Positions 9,336 to 18,908 of a stretch of 64,000 nucleotides of DNA are shown here, piece by piece. The position numbers were made by a program, and so were the translations under genes. Under the pieces are notes generated by a model that saw nothing but the letters and a program-made list of their open reading frames with translations, ran no database searches and was not told the DNA's origin. The stretch lies in the NCBI GenBank assembly GCA_021784555.1, contig JAJYHY010000003.1, positions 1 through 64,000 of the forward strand, in the 5' to 3' direction. Every line of letters begins with the position of its first letter. Within the stretch, counting starts at the first letter, position 1. Source of the DNA: a bacterium. Its GTDB lineage: Bacteria > Verrucomicrobiota > Verrucomicrobiia > Limisphaerales > UBA8199.

Positions 9336-11135
9336 ATGAATAATGGCGGGAGGCAGAGCGTCCTTGAGCGGTGGTGGGACAAGGGCTGGCTGCGCCTGGG
9401 TTTGCTGGGGCTTGCCATGTTCCTGGCCTATTGGCCCTGTCTTCGCGGAGGATTTGTCTGGGACGACGACGCCTGGACGCTCAAGCTGCAAGGGCTTTTC
9501 CAAAACGCCTCGGGTCTGGCCCGGATCTGGACCGACCTCACCGCCCTGCAGCAGTACTACCCTCTTACCGCAACCAGCTTTTGGCTCGACTACCATCTCT
9601 GGGGCTTTTGGACGCTGCCCTATCACGTTGAAAACGTCCTGCTCCATTTCCTGGCGGTCGTGTTGTTCTGGCGGCTTCTGAAACACCTGCAAGTTCCGGG
9701 CGCCATGCTCGCCTCGGCCGTGCTGGCTCTCCACCCGCTGATGGTCGAGTCGGTCGCCTGGATAACCGAACGCAAGAACGTCCTCTCGCTCGTGTTCTAC
9801 CTCGCCGCGCTGCTCTGCTACGGGCGCTTCGCCGGTTTTTGGCCCACGGAGGCGCCAGACGACCGCCAGCCCAAGGCGGCATCCGGGCGAGGATGGCAGA
9901 GTTGGCTTTTGGCCTGGCTGCTCTTCCTTTGCGCTTACCTGGCCAAGGCCACCGCCTTCTCGCTGCCGCCAGTCCTGTTGCTGATTTGCCGGTGGAAACG
10001 CGGGCGCCTGCGCTGGCGGAAGGACGTGCTGCCAACCCTCCCGTTCTGGATTGCCAGCATCGGGTTGGGCCTGCTCACCGCCTGGCTTGAACGAACGCAC
10101 GTCGGCGCCCGGGGGCCGGACTGGGATATTCCCTTCGCCCAAAGATGCCTCATCGCCGGGCGGGCGCTCTGGTTTTATACAGGCAAACTGCTTTGGCCGG
10201 CCAATCTCTGTTTCATCTACCCGCGCTGGCATCCGGATGCCACCGCGCTTGGGCAATGGTTCTGGCCGGCGGCGGGGCTCTTGGTCGTAGGCGCTCTCTA
10301 CCTGGCGCGGCGCAGAATCGGACGGGGGCCGCTCACGGCGGTTTTGTTCTTTGCCGGAACGCTCTTTCCGCTGCTCGGATTCTTCAACGGCTACTTCATG
10401 CGCTATTCCTTCGTGTCCGACCACTGGGCCTACGTTTCGAGTCTCGGACTCATCGCCCTGGGCGCCGCATTAGTGACACGGTTGGCGGGGCGGTTGCGCG
10501 CGCCGGCCCTGGTGTATGCTTGCGCCGCCATCCTGCTCCCGGTGCTCGGGACATTGACCTGGCGCCACAGCGCGCTCTTTTCCAATAGCGAGACGCTTTA
10601 TCGAACCACGCTCGCGCTGAATCCCAATGCCGACCTCGCTCAGAACAATCTCGGCCTCCTTCTCGCCAGGGCCGGGAAGCTCGCAGAGGCGATCCGGCAC
10701 CTCAAAAGAGCCGTGGCGCTCCGCCCCGGCTCCGCGCACGCCCACAACAACCTGGCCAACGCCTTTCGTCTCACCGGCCACCTGCGCCAGGCGGCCCGGC
10801 AGTATGAGTTGTCCCTCAAGCTGGAGCCACATGACCCAAGCACCTGCAACAACCTGGCCTTATTGCTGGCCGCCAGTTCGGATCCTGCCGTCCGCAACTC
10901 GCGCCGAGCGATTCAATTGGCGCGACGAGCCGAAGGTCTTACCCAAGGCCAAAACCCGGTCGTCCTCGCCACGCTCGCAACCGCTTTAGCCGCGGCAGGG
11001 CGCCCCGCCGAGGCCGTTGCCACTCTCCAGCGGGCCCTCCGGTTGGCACTGAAGGACCGCCAGCAACGCCTCGCGCAAGCTCTCCAGGCGCAACTCGAGT
11101 TCTATCAAAACGCCTCACCCCCGCCCGCACGCTGA
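9336..11135 (+). CDS. Polytopic membrane protein with C-terminal TPR repeats (TMTC/glycosyltransferase-C-like)
   Basis: A 599-residue protein with about ten membrane helices in the first 400 residues and TPR repeats after about residue 425 (NPNADLAQNNLGLLLARAGKLAEAI, then PGSAHAHNNLANAF). The first loop contains FVWDDDAWTL, the acidic loop usual in GT-C glycosyltransferases and TMTC-type proteins, and VESVAWITERKNVLS is a strong family block. Such proteins are predicted to use lipid-linked sugars, but no activity can be read from the sequence. It is followed by another TPR protein in the same direction. Confidence 0.8.
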   Translation: MNNGGRQSVLERWWDKGWLRLGLLGLAMFLAYWPCLRGGFVWDDDAWTLKLQGLFQNASGLARIWTDLTALQQYYPLTATSFWLDYHLWGFWTLPYHVENVLLHFLAVVLFWRLLKHLQVPGAMLASAVLALHPLMVESVAWITERKNVLSLVFYLAALLCYGRFAGFWPTEAPDDRQPKAASGRGWQSWLLAWLLFLCAYLAKATAFSLPPVLLLICRWKRGRLRWRKDVLPTLPFWIASIGLGLLTAWLERTHVGARGPDWDIPFAQRCLIAGRALWFYTGKLLWPANLCFIYPRWHPDATALGQWFWPAAGLLVVGALYLARRRIGRGPLTAVLFFAGTLFPLLGFFNGYFMRYSFVSDHWAYVSSLGLIALGAALVTRLAGRLRAPALVYACAAILLPVLGTLTWRHSALFSNSETLYRTTLALNPNADLAQNNLGLLLARAGKLAEAIRHLKRAVALRPGSAHAHNNLANAFRLTGHLRQAARQYELSLKLEPHDPSTCNNLALLLAASSDPAVRNSRRAIQLARRAEGLTQGQNPVVLATLATALAAAGRPAEAVATLQRALRLALKDRQQRLAQALQAQLEFYQNASPPPAR

Positions 11136-11294
11136 CCGGCGCCACTTTGGGCAGCATCGACAGCAACCCGTCCATGCCGCTGCTCATCGGCGCAGTGAAG
11201 CCGGGCGAGAGCAAGCAATGCATGCTCCAGTTCACCGGCATGCTGTCGGGAAGCCAGCCCCTTACGATCTTGGGCGCGTCCTCGCTCGGCGCGC

Positions 11295-11326
11295 CCCATC
11301 ACTCCACTACTCCAGCACTCCGCTCC
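11295..11326 (-). repeat. Short run of the GGAGTGAT-type repeat
   Basis: Reads ccatcactccactactcc on the plus strand, the complement of the unit that forms the minisatellite at 43878-44123. It lies between two TPR-protein genes. Confidence 0.5.
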
Positions 11327-11347
11327 CCACATCCACCCACTTGAGCG

Positions 11348-14146
11348 ATGGCGCAACGTGGATTAGACTGCGGGATTAGCTTGAGAAGTCCAGTTGTCAT
11401 TCAGCGCCGCGTCGCACGGACCTGGCGGCCACATATAGTGGGGCTGCTCGCGCTGGGTCTTGCCTGGGCCTGTCTCGGAGCGGACGAAGACCTGGCCAAG
11501 GCAAAACATCTGTTCCTCTCCGGCAACTACGAGGCCTGCGCCGCCCTGGCGCAACGCGAGGCCCCCTCGTCTTATCGCTCGGACGAATGGCGAGATTGGG
11601 AGAGCAAGGCCCTGATGGCCAGGGGACGCTATCCCCAAGCCCTTGCCGCCATCACCCACGCCTTGGCCGAAGATCGGTGGAGCGTGCGGTTGATGTGGCA
11701 GGCCCGCCGGGTCTTTCTGAGTAACGGCCGAACGGGGGAAGCCAGCCAAATGGTTCAAAGAATCATTCACGCCGTCAGCTCCAATCCGCGCGATTATCGT
11801 GACGCGGTAAGCTTGACGGTCTTTGGCGAGGCGGCTCTGCTTGCCGGGGCCGACCCAAAACGCGTCCTGGACACGGTCTATGCCGGCGCGAAGCAGGCGG
11901 ACCCCAAGGAACGGGCGGTTTACTTGGCCATTGGCGGACTGGCGCTCCAGGAGCATGATTATGCCCTGGCCTCCAAGACCTTTACCGAGGCACTGAAAGA
12001 ACTGCCGAACGACCCCGATTTAGAGTTGGGACTTGCCAAGGCATACGCGCCGAGCGACCCGGGACTGATGCTGGCTTCCCTGCAGGCAGCCCTGCAGACC
12101 AACAGCCACCACGTTGGGAGTCTCCTATTGTTGGTCGATCACAGCATCGATGCCGAAGACTATCCCCAGGCGCATAAGCTCCTGAAGCGCATTGACTCCG
12201 TTAATCCTTGGGACCCGGATGCCTGGGCTTACCGCGCCGTTCTGGACGAGTTGCAAAATCACCCCCGGCAGGAGCAGACCGCAACGGAGAACGCCTTCAA
12301 ATTCTGGCCGTCAAATCCGAGGGTGGATTACCTGATTGGCCTGAAATTGTCCCAGAACTATCGTTTTAGCGAAGGCTCACGCCACCAGCGGCTTGCCTTG
12401 GGCTTCGACCCCGATTATCTCCCGGCCAAGATACAACTTGCCCAGGACCTGCTCCGCCTGGGCCAGGAGACCGAGGGCTGGCGCCTGGCCGATGCGGTCC
12501 AAAAAGAGGATGGGTACGACGTCGAGGCATATAATCTTGCCACCCTGCACGATACAATGGCCAGTTTCGCGAGCCTGACCAACCAGGATTTCGTCCTCCG
12601 CATGTCGCCCCATGAAGCCGCCGTCTATGGCGCGGGCGCCCTGGCCCTGCTGGAACGGGCAAAAACAACCCTTTGCGCCAAATACGGCCTGGACCTCCGG
12701 CAGCGCACCACGGTGGAGATCTTTCCCGAACAGAAGGATTTTGCCGTCAGAACGTTTGGCATGCCCGGGGACCCGGGTTACCTGGGCGTCTGTTTCGGCA
12801 ACGTCATCACCGCCAACAGCCCCGTCGCCTTCCCCGGCAACCCCGTGAACTGGGAATCCATGCTCTGGCACGAGTTCTGCCACGTCGTCACGCTCCACTT
12901 GACTCGGAACAAGATGCCGCGCTGGCTCAGCGAGGGCATTTCAGTGTATGAGGAAAGCCAGGCCGATTCGGCTTGGGGCCAGCGGATGAACCCGCAGTAC
13001 CGCGAACTGATTCTGGGCGGGAAGCTTACCCCGGTCTCGAAGTTGAGCGCCGCCTTCCTGACCGCAAGGTCCAACCTGGATCTTCAATTCGCTTACTACG
13101 AATCCTCGCTTGTGGTTGACTATCTGGTGAAGCGGTTCGGCCTGGAATCACTCAAGGCAATCCTCCGCGACCTGGGCGACGGAACCGAGATCAATGAGGC
13201 CATCGCCAAGCACACCGTTCCGATGAAACGACTCGACAACGATTTCGCCACCTTTGCCCGCCAACAGGCCGAACAACTCGCCCCTGGCCTGGACTTCGAG
13301 AAACCGAGTCCAGGAGGACCCGGCCCAAACGATTCGGGACCGCTCTCTACCGGGGGCCGCCAAAGGGCGCCGATTTCGGTCAATCCGTTCTCGTCGCCGT
13401 CATCGGGTCCTGTCTCGCGGGAGGACTGGGCCAAAGACCACCCGACAAATTATTGGGTCATGACCCACCAGGCGGCGCAGCTTGCGGAGGCAAAGAAGTG
13501 GCGGCAAGCCGCGCCAATCCTGCGGCGGCTCATCGATTTATATCCCAGCCAGACCGGCTCCGATAGCGCCTACATGCTTCTGGCCGGGGTCGAGCGCGGG
13601 ATGGGCAATATGAATGAAGAACGCCGCATCCTGCGAACTTTCGTCCAACAGGATGACCAAGCGCCGGACGCTTGCCTGCGCTTGATGCAACTTGATGCCG
13701 CGGCGCAAGACTGGTCCGGCGTCATCACCAATGCCCAGAGATATCTTGCCGTCAATCCTCTCGTCGCGCCACCCTACCAATTCCTGGGGCGAGCAGCCGA
13801 GCACACTGGCCAAACCGGCCTGGCCATCAGTTCCTACCGCGCCCTGCTCCAACTGGATCCGCCCGACCCGGCCGAGACGCATTTCCTCCTGGCCAAGGCG
13901 CTCTATCACCAAAGCCAACCGGAGGCGCGCCGGCAGGTCCTCGAAGTACACCGCGCCCTGGCGCAACGGGAACCCGCACAACGAAGAAGCCAACCGGAGG
14001 CGCGCCGGCAGGTCCTCGAAGCCCTTGAATATGCGCCTCGATTCCGAGCCGCGCTTCACCTGCTCCTGGAAATAGATGGCGGATTGCCACCGCAGGCGGA
14101 GACGAGCTTCGTTCCGGTTAATCAACAGAAGGGTTCTAAACCATGA
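11348..14146 (+). CDS. TPR protein with a gluzincin-type metallopeptidase domain
   Basis: A 932-residue exported protein. After a hydrophobic segment (IVGLLALGLAWACLG, about residues 30-45) come TPR-like helical repeats. A peptidase domain follows with the zinc motif HEFCH near residues 508-512 and a downstream LSEGISVYEE that supplies the third ligand of gluzincins (peptidase MA-like family). More TPRs fill the C-terminal third. Secretion and the domain set suggest a periplasmic or surface peptidase with protein-binding repeats. Near the C-terminus an 11-residue block, SQPEARRQVLE, occurs twice 25 residues apart because of a direct DNA repeat. The ATG at 11348 is the first in frame. Confidence 0.75.
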   Translation: MAQRGLDCGISLRSPVVIQRRVARTWRPHIVGLLALGLAWACLGADEDLAKAKHLFLSGNYEACAALAQREAPSSYRSDEWRDWESKALMARGRYPQALAAITHALAEDRWSVRLMWQARRVFLSNGRTGEASQMVQRIIHAVSSNPRDYRDAVSLTVFGEAALLAGADPKRVLDTVYAGAKQADPKERAVYLAIGGLALQEHDYALASKTFTEALKELPNDPDLELGLAKAYAPSDPGLMLASLQAALQTNSHHVGSLLLLVDHSIDAEDYPQAHKLLKRIDSVNPWDPDAWAYRAVLDELQNHPRQEQTATENAFKFWPSNPRVDYLIGLKLSQNYRFSEGSRHQRLALGFDPDYLPAKIQLAQDLLRLGQETEGWRLADAVQKEDGYDVEAYNLATLHDTMASFASLTNQDFVLRMSPHEAAVYGAGALALLERAKTTLCAKYGLDLRQRTTVEIFPEQKDFAVRTFGMPGDPGYLGVCFGNVITANSPVAFPGNPVNWESMLWHEFCHVVTLHLTRNKMPRWLSEGISVYEESQADSAWGQRMNPQYRELILGGKLTPVSKLSAAFLTARSNLDLQFAYYESSLVVDYLVKRFGLESLKAILRDLGDGTEINEAIAKHTVPMKRLDNDFATFARQQAEQLAPGLDFEKPSPGGPGPNDSGPLSTGGRQRAPISVNPFSSPSSGPVSREDWAKDHPTNYWVMTHQAAQLAEAKKWRQAAPILRRLIDLYPSQTGSDSAYMLLAGVERGMGNMNEERRILRTFVQQDDQAPDACLRLMQLDAAAQDWSGVITNAQRYLAVNPLVAPPYQFLGRAAEHTGQTGLAISSYRALLQLDPPDPAETHFLLAKALYHQSQPEARRQVLEVHRALAQREPAQRRSQPEARRQVLEALEYAPRFRAALHLLLEIDGGLPPQAETSFVPVNQQKGSKP
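13912..14021 (+). repeat. Direct repeat of 35 bp inside the TPR/peptidase gene
   Basis: Positions 13912-13946 are repeated exactly at 13987-14021 (aagccaaccggaggcgcgcc is the first part). The 75-bp period equals 25 codons, so the frame is kept. The 40 bp in between have no repeat partner. Confidence 0.85.
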
Positions 14147-14272
14147 GGCAGACCGGACCCATTTACAAAACCGTAGCGCAGGTCTCCGAACCCGATGCCA
14201 CTAGCCTTTGGCACGGGCGAGTCATTGTGAGGACCGGGCCTGCCCTTGTGCCGGAGGCACTTCCGAGAATAG

Positions 14273-14388
14273 CCCAACGTCTTGAACGTTGGGTGCGCGC
14301 GGGAGATGGAGTAAGTCCCGGCAGGGACGGCCGACCCCGTGCCCAACGTCTTTGCTCGCGGCCGCCTCAGCCGTCCCTGTCGGGACTT
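14273..14388. repeat. Two inverted repeats, the larger with 19-bp arms
   Basis: A small hairpin (cccaacgt, loop of 5, acgttggg) at 14273-14293 is followed by a larger inverted repeat. Its left arm aagtcccggcagggacggc at 14313-14331 pairs with 14370-14388 with one mismatch. Both lie in the 620-bp gap after the TPR/peptidase gene. I see no gene in this gap; the open frame crossing it is built from repeats. Confidence 0.7.
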
Positions 14389-14404
14389 GTGGCTTTTCGG
14401 CATG

Positions 14405-14466
14405 CCTCATTAAGCATTGGGCATTTCGCATTATTCATTGGCAATGCCCAATGCCTAATGCCCAAT
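14405..14466 (+). repeat. Dispersed element A, short copy of the palindromic core
   Basis: Contains gcattgggcattt and its complement around a small loop, as in the cores of the copies at 2010-2220 and 20674-20884. The flanking parts of the long element are missing. Confidence 0.7.
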
Positions 14467-14501
14467 CAAAGCCCAAGTGCGCGCCTCTCCGGGGCCTTCG
14501 G

Positions 14502-14612
14502 CTCTCCGCGTGTTTCGCGTCTCTGCGGTTTGATTGCGTTCCCTTTGCTAGCCGTGGCCCCGCGGGTCTCGGAGCGCCAACTCAACCGCGGAGACGCGAG
14601 GCACGCAGAGAG
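14502..14612. repeat. Imperfect inverted repeat, about 31-bp arms
   Basis: Left arm 14502-14533 (starts ctctccgcgtgtttcgcgtc) pairs with 14582-14612 with about five mismatches. A related string, gtgtttcgcgtgtctcgcgg, occurs at 25657-25676 inside a gene, so this is a dispersed family. Confidence 0.65.
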
Positions 14613-14767
14613 GAGAACGTTGAGTATTGTCGCGTGGCCCTCCGGGAGAAAGGCATGGCTCTGGTTCGAGCCAGCGAGACCTCAATCGTAAATCGTAAGT
14701 TAATCAATGACCTCAATCGCAAATCGCAAATTAGTCGATGCCTGACCATTTCCAAACCGAGACCCAA

Positions 14768-15811
14768 ATGAACACTCCCAACACTCTTATCGGACCCCAA
14801 CCTCAGTCGGATGCCACCTCTGCCATCGCGGTGGAACGCCAGGTCGTCGAACGTCTCACCGCGGGCCGCGCGCAGATTGAGGCCGAATTGGCCAAGGTCA
14901 TCGTGGGCCAGAGAGATGTCATTGAGCAGATTCTTATTGCCCTCTTTGCGGGGGGCCATTGCCTGATTACCGGCGCGCCGGGTTTGGCCAAGACCCTGCT
15001 GGTGAAGTCCATCGCGCAGATCTTTCACCTGAAGTTCCAGCGCATCCAGTTTACTCCCGACCTCATGCCGGCGGACATCACTGGAACCGAGATCCTGCAG
15101 GAGAGTCCCGAAGGCCGGAAGCTGACCTTCGTGCGCGGCCCCATTTTCGCCAACATGATTCTGGCCGATGAAATCAACCGCACTCCGCCCAAAACCCAGG
15201 CGGCCCTGCTGGAGGCAATGCAGGAGCACCAGGTGACCGCCGCCGGAATTCGCCATGCGCTGGAGGAGCCGTTTTTTGTTTTGGCGACGCAAAACCCCAT
15301 CGAGATGGAGGGAACCTATCCCTTGCCGGAGGCGCAATTGGACCGGTTTATGTTCAATGTGGTGATGGACTACTTGCCCGAGGAGGAGGAGGTGGCCGTC
15401 GTCACTCGCACGACTTCCTCAAAGCCCGCGGCGATTGAACCGCTATTCACAGGCCAGGACGTGCTGGGGTTCCATGAAATGGTCCGGAAGGTCCCCATCG
15501 CCGACGAGATCGCCCGCTACGCCGTCAGGTTGGCGGCCGCTTCGCGCCCCCACCAACCGGCCGCGCCTGATTTCATCAGCGAATGGGCCAGTTGGGGCGC
15601 CGGGACCAGGGCCGGCCAGTTCCTGGTATTGGGGGCCAAGGCGCGCGCACTGTTCAAAGGGCGGGCGCATGTCACCATCGAGGACATCCAGACCCTGGCT
15701 TATCCAACCTTGCGCCATCGCATCCTGCTCAACTACCGGGCGGAGGCCGAAGGCGTCAAAGTCGAGCACATCACCAAGCGACTGCTCGAAACCCTCAAGC
15801 CCCCCATCTAA
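14768..15811 (+). CDS. MoxR-family AAA ATPase
   Basis: A 347-residue AAA ATPase thought to act as a chaperone for assembly of complexes, working with the vWA proteins encoded after it. Seen motifs: Walker A GAPGLAKT, Walker B ADEINRTPPKTQAALLEAMQE, sensor ATQNPIEMEGTYPLPEAQLDRF, all in normal MoxR order. The ATG at 14768 is used; an in-frame ATG at 14738 would add ten residues and neither has a clear ribosome site. It heads a six-gene operon running to 26660. Confidence 0.9.
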   Translation: MNTPNTLIGPQPQSDATSAIAVERQVVERLTAGRAQIEAELAKVIVGQRDVIEQILIALFAGGHCLITGAPGLAKTLLVKSIAQIFHLKFQRIQFTPDLMPADITGTEILQESPEGRKLTFVRGPIFANMILADEINRTPPKTQAALLEAMQEHQVTAAGIRHALEEPFFVLATQNPIEMEGTYPLPEAQLDRFMFNVVMDYLPEEEEVAVVTRTTSSKPAAIEPLFTGQDVLGFHEMVRKVPIADEIARYAVRLAAASRPHQPAAPDFISEWASWGAGTRAGQFLVLGAKARALFKGRAHVTIEDIQTLAYPTLRHRILLNYRAEAEGVKVEHITKRLLETLKPPI

Positions 15812-15822
15812 CCGCATCTCCT

Positions 15823-16791
15823 ATGACGGAAATCCGGCTTTCTCCAATTCCAGCGGCATCGCTCATCGACCCACAGACCCTGATGAGTATTCGCAATCTC
15901 GAGTTGCGGGCGCGTACGGTTGTCGAGGGCTTCTGGAGCGGCATCCATCGCAGCCCGCATCACGGCTTCTCAGTCGAGTTCAGTGAATACCGCCAATACA
16001 TGCCGGATGATGATCCGCGATACCTGGATTGGCGCGTGTTCGCCCGGACGGACCGCTACTTCATCAAGAAGTTCCAGGAGGAGACAAACCTGCGTTGCCT
16101 CCTGCTCGCGGACCAGAGCCGCTCCATGACTTTTGGCTCGCTTGCCCATTCCAAGGCCGACTACTCCGCCACGCTGGCCGCCACGCTGGCTTATTTCCTC
16201 TATCTCCAGGGCGATGCCGTCGGCCTGCTCACCTTCGACCAAGAAATCCGCGAATACCTTCCCGCGCGCCACCGCACCGGCCATCTCCGTCAACTGATGT
16301 TCGCCCTGGAGAAGCCGGGCGGCGGGCAGAGGACGGACCTCAGCGCGCCCCTGAAGCGCATCGCCGAGGTCGCCCATAAACGCGGCATGATGGTTCTCAT
16401 CTCCGATTTCCTGGCCCCGCTTGAACGTCTTGCTCCGGATCTGGCCGCCCTGGCCGCCAGCGGCCACGACCTAGTGGTGTTTCAAATCCTCGACCCCGCC
16501 GAGTGGACATTCGGCTTCGACACCCCTTCTATGTTTCAAGACGCTGAGTCGGGCCGCACACTATTCATCGACCCCGGCAGCGCGAGGAAGGCCTATCAGA
16601 GCAAACTTAAGTCTCATTGCGCCCATCTTCGCCGCACCTGCCAACAGTTGGGCGCCGCCTACCAGAGGCTCTCCACGGACCAGCCTCTGGAACTGGCCTT
16701 GTTCGATTTCCTAGCCCGGCGAATGCAGCATCGGCGGACAATAACCCGGTCCTCGGCCCACCACCGGCCAGGGGGCGCTTCGGCGAAATGA
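15823..16791 (+). CDS. DUF58 domain protein
   Basis: A 322-residue soluble protein with the DUF58 signature near residue 47 (HGFSVEFSEYRQYMPDDDPRYLDWRVFART) and a vWA-like half with DQSRSM (MIDAS, near residue 98). DUF58 proteins are regular partners of MoxR ATPases. It starts 11 bp after moxR and ends 4 bp before the next gene, consistent with one transcript. Confidence 0.9.
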   Translation: MTEIRLSPIPAASLIDPQTLMSIRNLELRARTVVEGFWSGIHRSPHHGFSVEFSEYRQYMPDDDPRYLDWRVFARTDRYFIKKFQEETNLRCLLLADQSRSMTFGSLAHSKADYSATLAATLAYFLYLQGDAVGLLTFDQEIREYLPARHRTGHLRQLMFALEKPGGGQRTDLSAPLKRIAEVAHKRGMMVLISDFLAPLERLAPDLAALAASGHDLVVFQILDPAEWTFGFDTPSMFQDAESGRTLFIDPGSARKAYQSKLKSHCAHLRRTCQQLGAAYQRLSTDQPLELALFDFLARRMQHRRTITRSSAHHRPGGASAK

Positions 16792-16795
16792 TCCT

Positions 16796-18886
16796 ATGAG
16801 CTTCCTGGCGCCACTTTTCTTGCTCGGTGGATTGGCGGTGGCCCTGCCGATCCTCTTTCACCTCATCCGCCGCACCACACGCCGCCGGACGGTGTTCAGT
16901 TCTTTGATGTTCCTGATGCCGTCCCCTCCGAGGCTCACGCGGCGGTCGCGGCTGGAGCACCTGTTGCTGCTGGCCCTCCGATGCCTGATTCTCTGTCTGT
17001 TGGCCCTGGGCTTTGCCCGTCCATTCATCAAGCGTGCCATTTCCAATTCCGCTGGCCCGGGAGCGAAGCGCACGGTTATCCTGGTCGATACCAGCGCCAG
17101 CATGCGCCGGCCCAATCTTTGGCGGGACGCCCTCGCCAAGGCCAAGGCCGCTTTAGAGAAAAGCTCACCCGAAGACCAGGTTGCGCTTTGCACCTTTGAC
17201 CGGCAGACGCACTGGTTGGTGACCCTCGACCAGTGGAACCGGACTCCGGTTGGCGAGCGCACACAATTGGCCATCGGCAAGCTGGCTGCGGTTCACCCGG
17301 GCTGGTCGGCCACACACCTGGGCGACGCCCTTATAGACGCAGCCGAACGCCTGGCTGACAGCCACACCAAACAGGTGCCCAGCCCGGGACAAATTGTGCT
17401 CATAACCGATCTCCAGGAGGGCAGCCGCCTCGGCGCCCTGCAAGGCTACGAGTGGCCGAAACATGTGAATTTATCCGTTGAACGGCTGAAGCCTCTGCCA
17501 GCCAGTGATGCCTCCATCCAATGGGTCCCCGCGTCCGGGGATTTCGCCCTCAAGTCAAGCACGAGCGTTCGTCTGCGGATTGCCAACGCCGCCGATTCCC
17601 GCCGGGAGCAGTTCAGAGTGGGTTGGGCGCCAGAGAGCGGCAGTGGATTCACAGGCAACCCGCTGGAGTTGTACGTCCCCGCGGGCCAGAGCCGTATTGT
17701 GCTTTTGCCGACCCCGACCGCGGCGCCGGTCCCGGATCGCGTCCTGCTCCAAGGCGACGACCAGGACTTCAACAACACGGTGTTCGCACTCGCGCCGGAG
17801 CGGCTAAAGCTGACTGTGCTCTATCTGGGAACGGAAGCGGCCAACGACCCGAAGCAGCCCCTGTTCTTCCTCGAACGGGCCTTTCAAGAGACGCGCCGGG
17901 AGGAAGTCAGCGTTCTGCCCCACGTTCCCTCTACGCCGCTCTCCCCAGCCCAGGTTCAGTCCGCGGACCTTATTGTGGTTACCTCGTCGCTGCCAAATAG
18001 CCTGGCCGGCGTATTGCGGCAGGAAATCATGGCGGGCAAGACCGTCCTGTTCGCTCTCCGCTCGGCATCCGATGCCCCCACTTTAGGTCAACTTCTGCAC
18101 GTGGGTGACCTCCAAATCGAAGAGGCGCATCCAAGCAACTACGCGATGTTGGCCCAAATTGATTTCCGTCATCCGCTCTTCGCGCCTTTTGCCGACCCGC
18201 CCTACAATGATTTTACCAAGATTCACTTCTGGAAATACCGGCGTATGGAGGCTTCGGCTATTCCTGGCGCCCGCGTGCTGGCCGCCTTCGATGATGGCGA
18301 CCCGGCTCTGCTCGAGGTCCCTCTCGGCAAGGGCCGGGTGCTCATTCTCACCTCGGGCTGGCAGCCGGAGGAGAGCCAGTTGGCCTTATCTTCGAAGTTC
18401 GTGCCGCTTATGTATTCGTTGCTGGAGGAAAGCGGGGCGCCACCGCCTCCGCCGCCCCAATACTTTGTCGGCGATACAATCCCTTTGAACCGGAACGGGA
18501 ACGATTCGATCGACCTTCGGACACCCGATGGCGCCCGGATATCGCTTAGTCAAAAAACGAATTTCACTGTCCTTTTACCTGGTGTCTATACCCTGAGCAC
18601 CGGCAATGCCAGGCATCACTTCGTGGTCAACCTCGACCCCGCCGAAAGCCGCCTAACCCCCATGCCGGTCGATGATTTGGAGAAACTGGGCGCACCGGTT
18701 GCGACTCAGGCGCCCTCCGTGGCCCGTGAGAAAGCGCGGAAGCTCCATCTGGAGAATGCCGAGTTGGAGGCTCGCGAGAAGTTATGGCGATGGTTTCTCA
18801 TAGCGACGATCGCCGTGCTGTTGGCTGAAACGTGGTTGGGCGGGCGGACAGCCCGAATGACGGCAAAGGAAAACGCCCCCGCTTAA
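16796..18886 (+). CDS. BatA/vWA-domain membrane protein
   Basis: A 696-residue protein. The N-terminus (LAPLFLLGGLAVALPILFHLIRR, then a second helix about residues 58-75) is the BatA N-terminal membrane domain. A vWA domain follows with a MIDAS motif DTSASM near residue 100. A later part looks like the glutamine-amidotransferase-type domain often joined to these proteins. A last helix (WFLIATIAVLLAETWLGG) anchors the C-terminus. The fourth-step partner in the operon is DUF4175. Confidence 0.8.
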   Translation: MSFLAPLFLLGGLAVALPILFHLIRRTTRRRTVFSSLMFLMPSPPRLTRRSRLEHLLLLALRCLILCLLALGFARPFIKRAISNSAGPGAKRTVILVDTSASMRRPNLWRDALAKAKAALEKSSPEDQVALCTFDRQTHWLVTLDQWNRTPVGERTQLAIGKLAAVHPGWSATHLGDALIDAAERLADSHTKQVPSPGQIVLITDLQEGSRLGALQGYEWPKHVNLSVERLKPLPASDASIQWVPASGDFALKSSTSVRLRIANAADSRREQFRVGWAPESGSGFTGNPLELYVPAGQSRIVLLPTPTAAPVPDRVLLQGDDQDFNNTVFALAPERLKLTVLYLGTEAANDPKQPLFFLERAFQETRREEVSVLPHVPSTPLSPAQVQSADLIVVTSSLPNSLAGVLRQEIMAGKTVLFALRSASDAPTLGQLLHVGDLQIEEAHPSNYAMLAQIDFRHPLFAPFADPPYNDFTKIHFWKYRRMEASAIPGARVLAAFDDGDPALLEVPLGKGRVLILTSGWQPEESQLALSSKFVPLMYSLLEESGAPPPPPPQYFVGDTIPLNRNGNDSIDLRTPDGARISLSQKTNFTVLLPGVYTLSTGNARHHFVVNLDPAESRLTPMPVDDLEKLGAPVATQAPSVAREKARKLHLENAELEAREKLWRWFLIATIAVLLAETWLGGRTARMTAKENAPA

Positions 18887-18892
18887 AACAAC

Positions 18893-18900
18893 AAAGGAGA
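18893..18900 (+). promoter_or_regulatory. Shine-Dalgarno site for the DUF4175 gene
   Basis: AAAGGAGA ends 8 bp before the ATG at 18909. It is one of the few clear ribosome sites in the window and fixes this start. Confidence 0.7.
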
Positions 18901-18908
18901 CCTGGCTT

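Noticed and set aside
9183-10424. Minus-strand open frame of 413 residues
   Set aside because: Antisense of the polytopic TPR gene; proline/arginine-rich translation without any domain.
14143-14691. Open frame after the TPR/peptidase gene
   Set aside because: It spans four repeat structures and has no protein-like conservation pattern.
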